In this document: piece after piece, positions 62,274 through 64,000 of the stretch | Layout of the letters: every line of letters starts with the position of its first letter | Position numbering within the stretch: position 1 is the stretch's first letter | NCBI RefSeq assembly: GCF_000372725.1 | Contig: NW_005199907.1 | Span: 74,300-138,299, forward strand | DNA: 64,000 nucleotides | From: Emiliania huxleyi CCMP1516 | Taxonomy: Eukaryota; Haptophyta; Isochrysidales; Noelaerhabdaceae | Direction of reading: 5' to 3' | Notes under the pieces: model-generated | The model's database searches: none | Seen by the model: only the letters and a program-made list of their open reading frames with translations | What the model was told of the DNA's origin: nothing | Translations under genes and position numbers: made by a program

Positions 62274-63312
62274 ACTTGGGCGAGTAGGCCGTGCGGTCGA
62301 CGCTGCCGCGCGCGACTTTGCGCGCGAGGCGGCGCAGCTTGAGAACGGCGGTGGGCGAGAAGCCGCCGCCGAACGTCTCGTGGAGCAGCAGGTTGAAGTT
62401 GTTGCGCTTGACAAAGATCGCGTCGTGGTAGAAACCGCGATGCGCCTTGACGTAGCCGTGGCCGGTCTTGTGGGAGAAGGGTTGGCCGGGCTGCCCGCGC
62501 GCCTTGCAGCCCATGTTTAGGCGGCGGGCCTTCTCTTCGGTGTTACCAAAGGCGTAGGAGTGGCCAACGGAGGCGGGCGTGCCGCCACTCGAGGCGTTGC
62601 CAACGCCCGGCGAGGAGGTCTTGAGGAGGGGCGTCCAGAGCTTGACTTCATTCACGTCATCGCACCCTCCCGGGCCAGCGTGGGGTTCCGCAAGGTCGAC
62701 CTTGTACCCCTCGTTGTACTGCCGGGTGAGCTCTGGTTTCTCCTTGTCACCGTGCACGACCGGCGCGTTGGCCGGGGCGCGCATCGCGTCCGCCCAGGCG
62801 GCGAGGACGCCGTCGTGGGGCCGCCGGTGGTGGGCCTTGTTGTAAAGGTAGTCGCCGAAGAAATCGACTGGCATGCCCCGCTCGAGCGCGACCCGAAGGG
62901 TGGGAAGCGCCGCGGAGAGCCAAAGGCCGAGCTTTCGCTGGAGCTCGTCCTGGAGGGTGTCGGAGGAGAGGGCGGTGGCGTACGTACCGTCGACACGGAC
63001 ATCGAAGGCCTTGCCGGCGAAAGGCGTTGAGGCGGAGACGAAGCGTGCGGCTTCGCGGTTGTTGACGGCGCTGTCTCCGAGGGACGGGTTGTTCTTGACG
63101 TGCGCATCCCGCGCCTTTGTTTGTCTGTGTGTCGCTCGTGCGTGTCGTCATCATCTGTCCAGCGTCCACCCATACCGCGTTGGTGTCCAGTCCGAGCCTG
63201 GCTGTTCTTCACCTTTCTACCTACCTACCTACTAGTGTGGGACCTGCGGCGTTATCCGTGAGAGACGCGTGAACACGGGGTACCCCACGATGTATGTACT
63301 GCTGTAGCGCTC
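62155..63312 (-). CDS. Retroelement-type endonuclease-like protein, copy B
   Basis: Reads KERYSSTYIVGYPVFTRLSR at about 63312-63250, then GT-AG intron 63117-63243, then ARDAHVKNNPSLGDSAVNN and EAARFVSASTPFAGKAF. Further landmarks: RKLGLWLSAALPTLRVALER; a D-x(13-15)-E-V-K segment (YKVDLAEP, VNEVKLWTPLL); YAFGNTEE; and NLLLHETFGGGFSP, ending SHLATLSARLARA-stop at 62155. The order of conserved blocks matches copy A at 8678-9809 over the whole length. Upstream of 63312 the frame closes, so more 5' exons are missing or lost. No reverse transcriptase nearby. PD-(D/E)xK nuclease activity is a guess from the D...(D/E)-x-K spacing. Confidence 0.6.
63117..63243 (-). repeat. Intron homologous to NTE intron 23716-23855
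   Basis: Minus-strand donor CCGCAG|GTCCCAC, acceptor AACAAAG|GCGCGG. About 100 bp align with the NTE intron in sense orientation (GTCTGTGTGT, ACCCATACCGCG, GTCCGAGCCTGGCTG, TTCTTCACC). Confidence 0.75.
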
Positions 63313-63714
63313 CTTTTGGTAACTTTAAAAGTCGGGGACAGCAGCTGGCTGAAGGTGCATCAGCTTGGCGTGAGCTACCGGCAGCGGCGGGAACGAAGCA
63401 CCAGCAGTAGCCAAGCGCCGAGTCTCGCAACGCGACAACGGCGCCGGCGGTGCTGCGGTCGGCTTTCCACAGCTCAAGACCATTGGCGTTTCTCGCGGCG
63501 AGCTCCGCCGCCTTACGGGCCGCCTCGGCCGCCTCCGCCTACATGTCATTTTTCATTTTTTCAGTGGCCATCCATTAGAGAAGGCGGCCGGCGGTGGGGC
63601 GAGAGGGGGGGGGGGGGGGTATGGCCCTGGCTGGAGTCGACTGGAGGCCAATTTACGCGTTTTCTCGCCGTTCTGCACTCTCACCCATACAGGTCCCGAC
63701 GCTGATCAGCCAAG
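63313..63714. other. Intergenic region upstream of thioredoxin
   Basis: No gene. A G-run (63609-63619) and CT-rich segments. 63660-63714 is the thioredoxin leader, with an acceptor-like CCATACAG|GTCCC near 63692. Confidence 0.4.
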
Positions 63715-64000
63715 ATGAGGAGCATCGCCACTACCGAGGAGTGGCACGCCCTGCTGGCTGACGCGGCTGCAAAGAACCAGGCTGTGGTCGTCGACTTCAC
63801 GGCGTCGTGGTGCGGGCCGTGCAAGATGATTGCGCCCATCTTCGAGGCCCTTGCCGGCAAGTACCCGCATGTTTGCTTTGTCAAGATCGACGTGGACGAG
63901 AATCAGGAAGTCGCACAGGAGTGCCGCGTCTCTGCGATGCCAACTTTCAAGGCCTTCCGCGACAAGAAAGAGGTCGGTTCGTGCCGCGGAGCCAACCCTG
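63715..64000 (+). CDS. Thioredoxin (3' partial)
   Basis: Starts MRSIATTEEWHALLADAAAK at 63715. The canonical active site WCGPC occurs in VVVDFTASWCGPCKMIAP, followed by FVKIDVDENQEVAQECRVSA and the cis-Pro in MPTFKAF. Cytosolic h-type thioredoxin is likely because there is no targeting extension. The window ends within ...GSCRGANP, about 10-15 residues before the usual end of the fold. Confidence 0.93.
   Translation, partial: MRSIATTEEWHALLADAAAKNQAVVVDFTASWCGPCKMIAPIFEALAGKYPHVCFVKIDVDENQEVAQECRVSAMPTFKAFRDKKEVGSCRGANP

Overview
This window is nuclear DNA of a GC-rich eukaryotic alga with a secondary plastid. A haptophyte (Emiliania/Gephyrocapsa/Chrysochromulina-like) fits best; a pelagophyte or dinoflagellate is less likely. 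The reasons are spliced genes on both strands, a Tic22-type plastid import protein behind a signal-peptide-like start, several secreted glycosyltransferases, a Cys-rich secreted family I recall from haptophytes, and a high share of GC-AG introns. Species identity is inferred from composition and gene content only.

Layout. 1-1658 (+): 3' half of a BRF1 (TFIIIB) gene. 1.7-5.6 kb: mostly non-coding, with a frameshifted RNase H remnant, a possible plastid-protein first exon and a 138-bp hairpin. 5766-7282 (-): Tic22. 8678-9809 (+): retroelement-type endonuclease-like protein, copy A. 11781-14156 (+): low-complexity protein with a beta-repeat-like C-terminus. 14509-16732 (-): two glycosyltransferase genes, one a GT32 domain joined to a thrombospondin-3-like calcium repeat. 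17224-24620 (-): neuropathy-target-esterase (NTE) phospholipase cut by many small introns. 26198-27215 (-): Cys-rich secreted protein. 28533-29630 (+): another glycosyltransferase. 31.0-31.3 and 60.1-60.5 kb: hAT-type MITEs. 32491-33444 (+): zinc-ribbon protein. 33703-34827 (-): possible MSP/ASH-domain protein. 35.3-36.7 kb (+): zinc-finger-like gene of uncertain structure. 37390-38114 (+): lipoyl synthase cut by a 100-N gap. 39582-41395 (-): secreted, possibly TULIP-like protein. 44206-45216 (+): Cwc2/RBM22-like splicing factor. 45636-47095 (-): arginine methyltransferase. 48460-49374 (+): membrane-anchored unknown. 49546-56754 (+): two very large unknown genes in tandem. 57786-58884 (-): single-pass membrane protein. 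60853-61837 (-): histidine phosphatase. 62155-63312 (-): endonuclease-like protein, copy B. 63715-end (+): thioredoxin.

The most striking signal is intron structure. In the NTE gene, and also in BRF1 and Tic22, short introns consist of a tandem minisatellite flanked by two near-identical copies of 12-31 bp of exon sequence, as if each intron arose by duplicating a piece of exon around a filler. The same few filler families (CTAGAAGGTTC, GAGATGGGG/ATCTCCCC, GTTAACAGT/TTAATTAG, CTCACCCGAG) recur in unrelated genes. One NTE intron and one intron of endonuclease copy B share about 100 bp of non-repetitive sequence in the same sense orientation, which suggests a mobile introner. Outside NTE, 15 of the 23 introns I could place have a GC donor. 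In nine multi-exon genes with a complete exon chain the chosen introns give an uninterrupted frame.

The genes are unrelated housekeeping, secretory and selfish loci, not an operon-like system. What links them is the shared intron and repeat machinery.
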